From an uncultured Rhodospirillaceae bacterium (GTDB taxonomy: Bacteria > Pseudomonadota > Alphaproteobacteria > Reyranellales > Reyranellaceae), in contig CAMFGZ010000006.1 of the NCBI GenBank assembly GCA_945952105.1, forward strand, positions 145,275 to 209,274: 64,000 bases of DNA, read 5' to 3'. Shown piece by piece: positions 1-7,585 of the stretch. How positions within the stretch are numbered: the stretch's first letter is position 1; every line of letters starts with the position of its first letter. The translations under genes and the position numbers were made by a program. The notes under the pieces are model-generated. The model ran no database searches and had not been told where the DNA came from. It saw only the letters and a program-made list of their open reading frames with translations.

Positions 1-683
1 GCGCCGGTCTCGTGCCGATCGAGATGGTCGAACACCTCGGGCATCAGTACATAGCGGCCGATCAGGGCCAGCGTCGAAGGCGCTTCCTCGGGCTTGGGCT
101 TCTCGACCATTCCGGTGATCTCGGACAGGTTGCCGTTCTCGTTCTTCACGGCCGCAATGCCGTAGCTCTTGGTCTGCTCGCGCGGCACATCCATCACGGC
201 AACGACGCTGCCGCCGGTCTTCTCGTGAGCCTGCACCAGCTGGCCGATGCAACTCGGCTCGTCGAGCGTCAACTCATCCGGCAACAGGACCGCGAAGGGC
301 TCCTGCCCGATCCAATGGCGCGCGCACCAAACGGCATGGCCGAGACCCAATGGCTTCTGCTGGCGCGTGAAGATCGCATTGCCAGGCTTGATCGTGGCGT
401 CCTGCGTCTGCTTCAGCTCCGGCGCCTTCTTGCGCTGTTCGAGCGTCACTTCCAGCTCGAAGGCATGATCGAAATGATCTTCCAGCGCGCCCTTGTTGCG
501 GCCGGACACGAAAACGAACTCCTCGATGCCAGCGGCCAGGCACTCCTGCACGGCATACTGGATGAGCGGCCGATCGACGACCGTCAGCATCTCCTTGGGC
601 ATGGCTTTGGTCGCGGGGAGGAATCTGGTTCCCAAACCGGCAACCGGAAGTACGGCTTTTCGGACTCGCTGCGCCATGCTCAT
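1..683 (-). CDS. galU: UTP-glucose-1-phosphate uridylyltransferase (partial, C-terminus outside window)
   Basis: The enzyme makes UDP-glucose from UTP and glucose-1-phosphate for cell-envelope polysaccharides. 227 residues are visible on the minus strand; the gene runs off the left edge, and the family is usually about 290 residues. The nucleotide-binding signature GLGTRFLPATKAMPKEML lies at residues 16-33, followed by VVDRPLIQYAVQECLAAG and the LLPDE motif, all typical of GalU. The start could be the ATG at 683 or the one at 677 (MSMAQ or MAQ); the first is used here. A plausible promoter lies directly upstream. It is a lone gene, with the J-domain gene next on the same strand. Confidence 0.95.
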   Translation of the reverse strand, partial: MSMAQRVRKAVLPVAGLGTRFLPATKAMPKEMLTVVDRPLIQYAVQECLAAGIEEFVFVSGRNKGALEDHFDHAFELEVTLEQRKKAPELKQTQDATIKPGNAIFTRQQKPLGLGHAVWCARHWIGQEPFAVLLPDELTLDEPSCIGQLVQAHEKTGGSVVAVMDVPREQTKSYGIAAVKNENGNLSEITGMVEKPKPEEAPSTLALIGRYVLMPEVFDHLDRHETG

Positions 684-701
684 CGACCTCGTTCAGCAAC
701 T

Positions 702-738
702 GGATTGTATATGAAAATCAATGATTTGACAGGATCAA
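702..738 (-). promoter_or_regulatory. Candidate sigma-70 promoter of galU
   Basis: On the minus strand, TTGATC (733-738) and TCATAT (709-714) are 18 bp apart, about 25 bp before the galU ATG, in a short AT-rich patch. The -35 matches well and the -10 moderately. This rests on sequence only. Confidence 0.4.
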
Positions 739-793
739 GGCAGGATGCCCCGCGGGTCCGCTAGATGGCATGGCGGCGCTCGCCGTGGCAAGG

Positions 794-1507
794 TCATCCA
801 CCGAGCAACACGTCCTTCGCCCGGTTGATGCGCGCAGCAAGTTCAGCCGATCCTCCCACGTCGGGATGCATACGGAGGATCAGCCGCCGATGTGCCGCCT
901 TGATCTGCTCGTCCGTGGCACCTTCGGACAGACCCAGCACCGCCAGGGCGTCTTCGCGAGTCATGTCGGTGCGGGCGGAGTGCGGCGGCGGCGCTCCCCG
1001 CATGCTGCGCCAGTCGTCGCCCAAGCGACGGTCGAGATAGGCTTCGAGCACCCTGAGCGAATCCGCGTCGGCCGTGCATTCGGTCCGCAAGTCGAGCAGG
1101 TCCGCGTCCGTGAGCACATCCAGCGTCCGTCCCGCAAAACGACCGGCCAGCACCGCGCCGCCGACATCGCCGGTCGTATGGTCGATCCACGCTTGCAGGA
1201 AGGTCGTGCGCACCTCGGTGCGCTGGCCGGTGCCCGGCGCGCTGAAGCCTCCCGACGGGCGATTGCGGACGGCGCGCACGATCAGCGCCGCGATGGCGAT
1301 ACCCGCCAGCCCCATGAGTTCAGGCAGGAGGCCGGGCAGGAAACGGAGCCCGAAAATCAACATGGCGCCAATGCCGACGCCACCAAGCACCACCATGACC
1401 AGGCGCAGCACGCGCGCCAGCGAGGAAGGGCTGGCGCGCAGGAGCCAGGCAATGACCAAAGCGATTGCAGCGAAGAGCAGCAGCGCCAGGAGAAGCGCCG
1501 GCATCAC
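794..1507 (-). CDS. Membrane-anchored J-domain protein
   Basis: A 237-residue protein with a hydrophobic N-terminal third (segments near residues 3-23 and 34-78), a soluble middle of unknown fold, and a C-terminal J domain (about 182-237) with the HPD tripeptide at 214-216. The HPD motif stimulates the ATPase of a DnaK-type Hsp70, so this is probably a membrane-tethered co-chaperone. The partner Hsp70 and client are unknown. It lacks the G/F and zinc-finger regions of true DnaJ. The GTG at 1507 follows the mltG stop codon with no gap (an ATG comes one codon later), so it is translationally coupled to mltG. Confidence 0.8.
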   Translation of the reverse strand: MMPALLLALLLFAAIALVIAWLLRASPSSLARVLRLVMVVLGGVGIGAMLIFGLRFLPGLLPELMGLAGIAIAALIVRAVRNRPSGGFSAPGTGQRTEVRTTFLQAWIDHTTGDVGGAVLAGRFAGRTLDVLTDADLLDLRTECTADADSLRVLEAYLDRRLGDDWRSMRGAPPPHSARTDMTREDALAVLGLSEGATDEQIKAAHRRLILRMHPDVGGSAELAARINRAKDVLLGG

Positions 1508-2548
1508 CTATTGCCGGGTCGGCGGCGTCTGGGGCGCCGTCGTCTGCGGCTGAGTCTGTGATTGCGATTCGGCTTTTTCGCGCTGGATCTGGCGCCAGCG
1601 CTCGACATTGCGATTGTGCTCGAGGAGCGTGGTGGCGAAGGCGTGCCCGCCCTGCCCATCGGCGACGAAATAGAGCGAACGGTCACGCGCCGGATTGGTC
1701 GCCGCGACGATCGACGCCCGGCCGGGATTGCAAATGGGCCCGCGCGGCAGGGCCGCGATCACGTAGGTGTTGAACGGCGTGTTCGACTGCAGGTCGGCGC
1801 GCGTCAGGTCTCGTCCGAGCGGCGCTTTTCCTTCGGTCAGGCCGTAGATGGTGGTCGGGTCGCTCTCGAGCTTCATGCGACGGCGCAGGCGGTTCATGAA
1901 GACCGCTGCGACCTTGGTGCGCTCGGCTGGCACCGCCGTTTCTTTCTCGATCATCGACGCCAGGATCAGCGCCTCGCGCTTGTTGGCGAGCGGCAGGCCG
2001 GCCGCGCGCTTGCGCCATGCCTCGTCGAGCGTCTTCTCCATCGCCTCCTTCATGCGCAACAGCAACCCGTCGCGGGTGTCGTCGCGCGAATAGAAGTAGG
2101 TCTCGGGCAGGAGGTCTCCCTCCTTCACGTCGAGCGTGATGTCGCCGGTAAGCGCCTCGGTCTTGCGCACCAGTTCCAGCACCTCGGGCGTCGTCGTGCC
2201 TTCGGGAATGGTGAGCCGGCGCTGGACGACCTTGCCCGACTGCAGCAATTCGACCAGCGCCTGCATCGACGTATGCGCCGGCACTTCGTATTCGCCCGCC
2301 TTGATCGGCTTGGGCGACGGGTCGATCAGCAGGGCCACGCGGAAGAGACGCGGGTGGGCGATGACGCCCTCCTCCTCCAGCAGCTTGGCCATGGTCGTGG
2401 GACCCGCACCGCGCGGGATCACGACGTTCTTGGTCTTCTCGAGCGGTCCCTGCGCCGTCAGGATCACGTGGCCGACGTAGATCGACCCGCCCATGATTGT
2501 GGCGAACAACGCAATGAAGAACAGAACCCAGCGGAAGTAGCTGAGCAT
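1508..2548 (-). CDS. mltG: Endolytic transglycosylase MltG
   Basis: This 346-residue inner-membrane enzyme cleaves nascent peptidoglycan strands and is thought to set glycan chain termination (YceG family). One N-terminal membrane segment (about 5-30) is followed by a periplasmic LysM-like part and the catalytic domain. The catalytic glutamate is E201 in the motif ASMIEKETAVPAER, followed by VFMNRLRRRMKLESDPT, as in the E. coli protein. The tail (about 327-346) is rich in Gln, Thr and Pro. The start ATG has an AGGGAG Shine-Dalgarno sequence 7 bp upstream. It lies 17 bp after fabF, a common arrangement in alphaproteobacteria. Confidence 0.95.
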   Translation of the reverse strand: MLSYFRWVLFFIALFATIMGGSIYVGHVILTAQGPLEKTKNVVIPRGAGPTTMAKLLEEEGVIAHPRLFRVALLIDPSPKPIKAGEYEVPAHTSMQALVELLQSGKVVQRRLTIPEGTTTPEVLELVRKTEALTGDITLDVKEGDLLPETYFYSRDDTRDGLLLRMKEAMEKTLDEAWRKRAAGLPLANKREALILASMIEKETAVPAERTKVAAVFMNRLRRRMKLESDPTTIYGLTEGKAPLGRDLTRADLQSNTPFNTYVIAALPRGPICNPGRASIVAATNPARDRSLYFVADGQGGHAFATTLLEHNRNVERWRQIQREKAESQSQTQPQTTAPQTPPTRQ

Positions 2549-2565
2549 GACTCAGCTCCCTGAGT

Positions 2566-3822
2566 TCAGGCAGGCCCGACGATCAGGGCCGCGTTGGTTC
2601 CGCCAAATCCGAACGAATTGCTGAGCGCGTAGCGAACCTTGCGCTGCTTGGCCTGCTTCGGCACCAGGTCGATGTCGCAACCCTCGTCCGGTTCGTCGAG
2701 ATTGAGCGTCGGCGGAACCGCCTGCTCGATCAGCGACTTGATCGCATAGATCGCCTCGATCGCGCCCGCAGCGCCCAGCAGATGGCCGGTTGCCGACTTG
2801 GTCGACGACATGGACAGCTTGTAGGCATCGGCGCCGAAGGTCTTCTTGACCGCACCGAGCTCGATGACGTCCGCCATGGTCGAGGTGCCATGGGCGTTGA
2901 CGTAGTCGATCTGGTCCGTGCCCAGGTTGGCGCGCTTCAGCGCCGCCTTCATCGCGCGCATCGCACCATCGCCGTCCTCCGACGGAGCGGTGATGTGATA
3001 GGCGTCGCCCGAAAGCCCGTAGCCCAGAATCTCGGCGTAGATCTTGGCGCCGCGCTTCCTGGCGTGTTCGTACTCTTCGAGCACGAGGCAGCCGGCACCC
3101 TCGCCCATCACGAAGCCGTCGCGCTTCTTGTCCCACGGCCGCGACGCCTGCGTCGGGGTATCGTTGAAATCGGTCGACAGCGCCTTGCAGGCATTGAAGC
3201 CCGCGATGCCGATGCGGCAGATCGCGGCTTCGGCACCGCCCGCCACCATCACATCCGCATCCTCGAACTGGATCAGCCGCGCGGCATCGCCGATCGCATG
3301 CGCACCGGTGGCGCAGGCCGTGACGACCGCGTGGTTCGGCCCCTTGAAGCCGTACTTGATCGAGACCTGGCCAGAGACGAGGTTGATCAGCGCCGAGGGA
3401 ATGAAGAACGGGCTGACGCGGCGCGGTCCCCGCTCCTTCAAGGTCAGCGATGTCTCGTAGATCGTCTGGAGTCCACCGATACCGGAGCCGATCATGACGC
3501 CGGTCCGGGTGAGACCTTCCTCGTCCTGCGGCATCCAGCCCGAATCCTCGACCGCCTGCTGGGCGGCCGCGATTCCGAACACGATGAACTTGTCCAGCTT
3601 CCGCTGCTCCTTGGGCGCAAGGTAATCGTCCACGTTGAAGTGGCCGTTTGCCTTGTCGCCCTGGGGCACCTCGCCCGCGATCCGGGTTGCGAGATCGGAT
3701 GTGTCGAAAGCCTGGATCGGGCGGATGCCCGATTCCGCCGCCATGAGGCGGCGCCAGTTGGTGTCGACACCGTCACCCAACGGCGTCACCATACCCATGC
3801 CGGTTACGACGACTCGCCTCAT
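2566..3822 (-). CDS. fabF: 3-oxoacyl-[acyl-carrier-protein] synthase II
   Basis: KAS II condenses malonyl-ACP with acyl-ACP in type II fatty acid elongation in the cytoplasm. The 418-residue length matches the family. The thiolase-fold Cys-His-His triad is C170 (in VVTACATGAH), H311 (NAHGTSTMAD) and H347 (TKSATGHLLGAAG), with K342 also in place. It lies 34 bp downstream of acpP and 17 bp upstream of mltG on the same strand. Confidence 0.97.
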   Translation of the reverse strand: MRRVVVTGMGMVTPLGDGVDTNWRRLMAAESGIRPIQAFDTSDLATRIAGEVPQGDKANGHFNVDDYLAPKEQRKLDKFIVFGIAAAQQAVEDSGWMPQDEEGLTRTGVMIGSGIGGLQTIYETSLTLKERGPRRVSPFFIPSALINLVSGQVSIKYGFKGPNHAVVTACATGAHAIGDAARLIQFEDADVMVAGGAEAAICRIGIAGFNACKALSTDFNDTPTQASRPWDKKRDGFVMGEGAGCLVLEEYEHARKRGAKIYAEILGYGLSGDAYHITAPSEDGDGAMRAMKAALKRANLGTDQIDYVNAHGTSTMADVIELGAVKKTFGADAYKLSMSSTKSATGHLLGAAGAIEAIYAIKSLIEQAVPPTLNLDEPDEGCDIDLVPKQAKQRKVRYALSNSFGFGGTNAALIVGPA

Positions 3823-3856
3823 CTTCCGACGTCCCTCTTGCAGGAAACGATGGAGA

Positions 3857-4096
3857 TCAGGACTTCGCGTTGCCCTTGATGAAGCCGATCGCGTCGCCGA
3901 CGGTCTGGATCTTCTCGGCGGCGTCGTCGGGAATCTCGATTCCGAATTCTTCCTCGAACGCCATCACCAGCTCGACCGTGTCGAGGCTGTCTGCCCCGAG
4001 GTCGTCGATGAACTTGGCCTCTTCCTTGACCTGAGCGGCCTCGACGCCGAGATGCTCAACGACGATCTTCTTAACGCGCTCGGCAATATCGCTCAT
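3857..4096 (-). CDS. acpP: Acyl carrier protein
   Basis: A 79-residue acidic carrier protein that holds growing acyl chains on a phosphopantetheine arm. The attachment serine is S37 in [12 protein letters not shown], the standard ACP motif. It sits between fabG and fabF on the same strand. Unlike the tight fabD-fabG pair, 136 bp separates it from fabG, and this gap contains an intrinsic-terminator-like hairpin. It therefore probably has its own promoter or is set by read-through, which fits the high ACP level cells need. Confidence 0.97.
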   Translation of the reverse strand: MSDIAERVKKIVVEHLGVEAAQVKEEAKFIDDLGADSLDTVELVMAFEEEFGIEIPDDAAEKIQTVGDAIGFIKGNAKS

Positions 4097-4117
4097 TGTC
4101 TTGTCCTTCCCGTGTAT

Positions 4118-4159
4118 CCAAAAATCCCGGTCGCCGAAGGGGGTTCGGCGAATGCCGGG
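4118..4159 (-). terminator. Terminator or attenuator between fabG and acpP
   Basis: Read on the minus strand, CCCGG/CCGGG outer arms enclose an 8-bp perfect stem TCGCCGAA/TTCGGCGA with a C5 loop, followed by ATTTTTGG. This has the form of a Rho-independent terminator after fabG. It ends about 20 bp before the acpP start, so any acpP promoter upstream of it would be attenuated. Confidence 0.65.
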
Positions 4160-4232
4160 CTATTAACATAGCTTCCCGGCCATTGGCTAGGTCCGAAAAG
4201 CCCACAAAATCAGGCACTTGCAGCCTTTACCC

Positions 4233-4973
4233 TCAGATCATCGCCATCCCGCCGTTGATGTGCAGGGTCTGACCCGTGACATAGGCCGCCTCGTCGCTGG
4301 CGAGATAGACCACGCCGGCCGCGATCTCCTCCGGCGTGCCGAGGCGATCGGCGGGAACGCGACCCAAGATCGCCTTCTTCTGGTCGTCGGTCAGCACGTC
4401 GGTCATCGGCGTGGCGATGAAGCCCGGCGCCAGGCAATTCACCGTGATGCCGCGGGACGCCAGTTCCTGCGCCAGCGACTTCGACATGCCGATCAGGCCG
4501 GCCTTGGCCGCCGCATAGTTGGCCTGGCCGGGATTGCCGGTGACGCCCACGATCGAGGTGATGTTGATGACCCGGCCGAACCGCCGCTTCATCATTCCGC
4601 GCATGGCCGCGCGGGTGAGGCGGAAGGTGCCGGTGAGGTTCACCTGCAGGACCTTCTCCCACTCCTCGTCCTTCATGCGCATCGAGATGTTGTCGCGCGT
4701 GATGCCGGCGTTGTTCACCAGGATGTCGAGCTTGCCGCCCATCGCGGCCTCGGCTTCCTTGGCGAGCCGGTCGATGTCTGCCGGATCGTCCATCTTGGCG
4801 GCCACGACATGCGCGCGCTCGCCCAGTTCGCCTTTGAGCTTCTCCAGCGCCTCGGCCCGGGTGCCCGAAAGCGTCACCGTCGCGCCCTGCTTGTGGAGTG
4901 CGCGCGCAATCGCACCGCCGATACCACCCGATGCACCCGTGACGAGAGCCGCCTTGCCGGTCAGGTCAAACAT
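4233..4973 (-). CDS. fabG: 3-oxoacyl-[acyl-carrier-protein] reductase
   Basis: NADPH-dependent reduction of 3-oxoacyl-ACP in fatty acid elongation. 246 residues, a classical short-chain dehydrogenase: TGASGGIGGA cofactor motif (12-21), NNAG (87-90) and catalytic S140, Y153 and K157 (in NYAAAKAG). The C-terminal INGGMAMI ending is typical of FabG. It starts 10 bp after fabD. Its place in the fabD-fabG-acpP-fabF run separates it from the many SDRs of other function, including two elsewhere in this window. Confidence 0.96.
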   Translation of the reverse strand: MFDLTGKAALVTGASGGIGGAIARALHKQGATVTLSGTRAEALEKLKGELGERAHVVAAKMDDPADIDRLAKEAEAAMGGKLDILVNNAGITRDNISMRMKDEEWEKVLQVNLTGTFRLTRAAMRGMMKRRFGRVINITSIVGVTGNPGQANYAAAKAGLIGMSKSLAQELASRGITVNCLAPGFIATPMTDVLTDDQKKAILGRVPADRLGTPEEIAAGVVYLASDEAAYVTGQTLHINGGMAMI

Positions 4974-4983
4974 GGCTTTCTCC

Positions 4984-5925
4984 TCACGCCGTCTTCAGAA
5001 AGGCTTCGATGTCGGCCGGCGTGTTGAGCGCCATGCCGGTCATCTCCTTGTCGATGCGCTTCACGAGGCCCGACAGGACCTTCCCTGTACCGCACTCGAC
5101 GAGCACCTCCACTTCCCGGCTCTTCATGTACTGCACGCTCTCGCGCCAACGTACGAGGCCGGTGACCTGTTCCACCAGACGCTGCTTGATGGAGGCTGGA
5201 TCGCTCAGTTCGGCCGCCAGCACGTTCGACACGAGCGGCACGCGCGGCGGCATCAGCGTCACGCCTTCGAGTGCGACCTTCATCGCGTCGGCGGCCGGCT
5301 GCATCAGCGGGCAATGGAAAGGCGCGCTCACCGGCAGCAGCATACCGCGCTTGCAGCCCTTGGCCTTGGCGACCTCGATCGTGCGCTCGACCGCTTCCTT
5401 GTGACCGCTGACCACGACCTGACCGCCGCCGTTGTCATTGGCGACCGCGACAACTTCCCCCTGCGCGGCCTCCTTGCAGGCTTCCTGGGCGGGCTCCAAC
5501 TCGATGCCCAGCAGGGCCGCCATGGCGCCGACGCCGACCGGCACCGCCTTCTGCATCGACTGCCCGCGCAGCTTCAGGAGGCGTGCCGCGTCCGAAAGCG
5601 AAAGGGCACCGGCCGCGGCCAGCGCCGAGTATTCGCCGAGGGAATGGCCCGCGACGTAGGCCGCGAGCGACGGCAGCGGCTTGCCGCCATCCTTTTCCAG
5701 GATCCGGGCGACGGCAACGCTGACGGCCATCAGGGCCGGCTGGGCGTTCTCGGTCAGGACGAGGTCGCTTTCGGGTCCTTCCCGCATCAATTTCGAGAGA
5801 TTCTGCTTCAGCGCCTCGTCGACTTCCCCGAATACTTCCCGGGCCGTGGCGAAGGCGCCGGCGAGGTCGGCCCCCATGCCGACGGCCTGCGATCCCTGTC
5901 CCGGAAAGACAAAAGCCCGACTCAT
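4984..5925 (-). CDS. fabD: Malonyl-CoA:ACP transacylase
   Basis: Transfers malonyl from CoA to ACP, supplying elongation units for fatty acid synthesis. 313 residues. The alpha/beta-hydrolase-like nucleophile is S95 in GHSLGEYSAL and the partner histidine is H204 in APFHCPLMQP. The N-terminal FPGQGSQ motif (8-14) is intact. It is the first gene of the minus-strand fab cluster; the 238 bp upstream is shared with the divergent rpsF promoter region. Confidence 0.96.
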   Translation of the reverse strand: MSRAFVFPGQGSQAVGMGADLAGAFATAREVFGEVDEALKQNLSKLMREGPESDLVLTENAQPALMAVSVAVARILEKDGGKPLPSLAAYVAGHSLGEYSALAAAGALSLSDAARLLKLRGQSMQKAVPVGVGAMAALLGIELEPAQEACKEAAQGEVVAVANDNGGGQVVVSGHKEAVERTIEVAKAKGCKRGMLLPVSAPFHCPLMQPAADAMKVALEGVTLMPPRVPLVSNVLAAELSDPASIKQRLVEQVTGLVRWRESVQYMKSREVEVLVECGTGKVLSGLVKRIDKEMTGMALNTPADIEAFLKTA

Positions 5926-6006
5926 GCGCGTTTTCCCCTGATTTCGGCTTGAATTGAGGCAGTCATACCGGGGTGCCGGACGCAGTCAAGCCGCACCGGT
6001 AATGCC

Positions 6007-6034
6007 TTGATTTCGAGCCGCCGGCCTGTATAAC
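6007..6034 (+). promoter_or_regulatory. Promoter of rpsF-rpsR-rplI
   Basis: TTGATT (6007-6012) and TATAAC (6029-6034) are separated by 16 bp. The predicted start near 6041 would give a 5' leader of about 120 nt before rpsF, long enough to hold the hairpin at 6106-6135. Confidence 0.6.
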
Positions 6035-6105
6035 CGCCCCTCTTCGGGGCCTGAATCGGCTCCGATCTCCTTGCCGCCCCGGTGCATTCCGCGATGGGAC
6101 GGCTA

Positions 6106-6135
6106 GATCCGGCCGGTTCCTCGGAACTCCGGGTC
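6106..6135 (+). promoter_or_regulatory. Candidate S6:S18-binding leader hairpin
   Basis: The rpsF leader can fold as GATCCGG (6106-6112) paired with CCGGGTC (6129-6135), an unpaired CCG (6113-6115) opposite a single T, and an apical GTTC/GAAC stem with a CTCG loop. Known autoregulatory leaders bound by the S6:S18 complex show a CCG trinucleotide in a bulge next to a hairpin, mimicking the 16S site. The fold was worked out by eye and the assignment is an inference. The AAGGAG Shine-Dalgarno sequence follows about 12 nt later. Confidence 0.5.
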
Positions 6136-6163
6136 GCTAACAGCCATAAGGAGCCGAATCTAC

Positions 6164-6616
6164 ATGGCACTCTACGAGAATGTCTTCATTGCGCGTCAGG
6201 ACGTTGCGACGACGCAGGTGGAGGCTCTGACCACCCAGTTCTCCGAACTGGTCACCAGCCTGGGCGGCACCGTCTCCAAGAAGGAGTACTGGGGCCTGCG
6301 TTCGCTGACCTACCGCATCAAGAAGAACCGCAAGGGTCACTACACCCTGCTCAACATCGACGCCCCCGCGGCGGCGGTGAAGGAGCTGGAGCGCACGATG
6401 TCGATCAACGAAGACATCATCCGCTACATGACCGTGCGCGTCGACGAACTCGAGGAAGGCCCGTCGGCCATCATGGTCCGCAGCGCCGAGAAGTCCGACC
6501 GTCCGGGCGGCGATCGTGGCGACCGCTGGGGCGATCGCCCGCCGCGCCGCGAGCGTCCGCGCTTCGGTGATGAGGGCGGTTCCGCCCCGGCTGCTGACAC
6601 GGGAGAAGAAGCATGA
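6164..6616 (+). CDS. rpsF: 30S ribosomal protein S6
   Basis: Primary 16S-binding partner of S18 in the platform of the small subunit. The 150-residue protein has the S6 ferredoxin-like core in its first ~100 residues (start [32 protein letters not shown]). An Arg/Asp/Gly-rich then acidic tail (about 108-150) makes it longer than the roughly 100-residue core; such variable tails are common in the family. The AAGGAG Shine-Dalgarno lies 10 bp before the ATG. Its stop codon overlaps the rpsR start (ATGA). Confidence 0.97.
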   Translation: MALYENVFIARQDVATTQVEALTTQFSELVTSLGGTVSKKEYWGLRSLTYRIKKNRKGHYTLLNIDAPAAAVKELERTMSINEDIIRYMTVRVDELEEGPSAIMVRSAEKSDRPGGDRGDRWGDRPPRRERPRFGDEGGSAPAADTGEEA

Positions 6617-6846
6617 GCGCCCAGCGTCGTCCGTTTACCCGCCGCCGCAAGAGCTGCCCGTTCTCCGGCGCCAACGCGCCGAAGATCGACTACAAGGACG
6701 TGCGCCTTCTGCAGCGCTTCGTCTCCGAACGCGGCAAGATCGTCCCGAGCCGCATCTCGGCGGTCTCGTCCAAGAAGCAGCGCGAACTCGCCCAGGCGAT
6801 CAAGCGCGCCCGCTTCCTGGCGCTCCTGCCTTACCTCATCGCCTAG
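6613..6846 (+). CDS. rpsR: 30S ribosomal protein S18
   Basis: A 77-residue basic protein that binds 16S rRNA as a heterodimer with S6. It contains the family stretch [22 protein letters not shown] and the C-terminal [21 protein letters not shown]. The start ATG overlaps the rpsF stop, so the S6 and S18 partners are translationally coupled, as in most bacteria. Confidence 0.98.
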   Translation: MSAQRRPFTRRRKSCPFSGANAPKIDYKDVRLLQRFVSERGKIVPSRISAVSSKKQRELAQAIKRARFLALLPYLIA

Positions 6847-6861
6847 TCGGGAGATGCAATC

Positions 6862-7503
6862 ATGCCGATGAACGTCATCCTGCTCGAGCGCGTGCCGAAG
6901 CTCGGCCAGATGGGCGACGTTGTGAAGGTGAAGCCCGGCTTCGCCCGCAACTTCCTCCTGCCGCAGAAGAAGGCGCTGCGCGCGACCAAGGACAACATCA
7001 CCTACTTCGAATCGCAGCGTAAGGTCCTCGAGGCGCAGAACCTCGAGCGCCGTCAGGAAGCCGAAGCCGTCGGCACGAAGATGAGCGACCTCAAGGTCGT
7101 CATCATCCGCCAGGCGTCCGAGGCCCTGCAGCTCTATGGTTCGGTGACGTCGCGCGACATCGCCGAGGGCGCCGCCGCCCAGGGCGTCAAGATCGAGCGC
7201 AGCCAGGTCGAACTGGACAAGCCGATCAAGGCGCTGGGTGAGCACAAGATCAAGATCCACCTCCATCCGGAAGTCGTGGTCGAGATCTCGGTGCTGGTCG
7301 CCCGTTCGGCCGACGAAGCCGAGTTCCTCGCCAAGGGCGGCAAGCTGGTCGCCGAGACCGAGCGCGCGGCCATGGAGGCGGCGGAAGCCGCGCAGCGCGC
7401 GGCCGACCAGGCTGCCGCACTGTTCGAAGCCAAGGCCGCCGAGGGCGCCGAGGGTGAGGCTGCCGAGGCTGCCGCCGAGGAAGCGCCGGCCGACCAGAAG
7501 TAA
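6862..7503 (+). CDS. rplI: 50S ribosomal protein L9
   Basis: L9 spans the large subunit stalk region and helps keep reading frame. The 213-residue protein starts with the conserved N domain ([19 protein letters not shown], then [16 protein letters not shown]) and a long connecting helix before the C domain. Residues from about 150 on form an Ala/Glu-rich extension beyond the usual ~150 residues, a feature seen in many alphaproteobacterial L9 proteins. GGGAG lies 8-9 bp before the ATG. A strong terminator follows. Confidence 0.97.
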   Translation: MPMNVILLERVPKLGQMGDVVKVKPGFARNFLLPQKKALRATKDNITYFESQRKVLEAQNLERRQEAEAVGTKMSDLKVVIIRQASEALQLYGSVTSRDIAEGAAAQGVKIERSQVELDKPIKALGEHKIKIHLHPEVVVEISVLVARSADEAEFLAKGGKLVAETERAAMEAAEAAQRAADQAAALFEAKAAEGAEGEAAEAAAEEAPADQK

Positions 7504-7537
7504 CGCGCGTGCCGACAGGCACCGCGCATCTCTTCGA

Positions 7538-7576
7538 ACGCATGCCATCGCACCGCGATGGCATGCGTTTTCTTTT
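7538..7576 (+). terminator. Intrinsic terminator of the rpsF-rpsR-rplI operon
   Basis: A perfect 14-bp stem ACGCATGCCATCGC / GCGATGGCATGCGT with an ACC loop runs straight into TTTTCTTTT. It ends 35 bp after the rplI stop and just before the next gene. Confidence 0.93.
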
Positions 7577-7585
7577 GGTGCGTCC

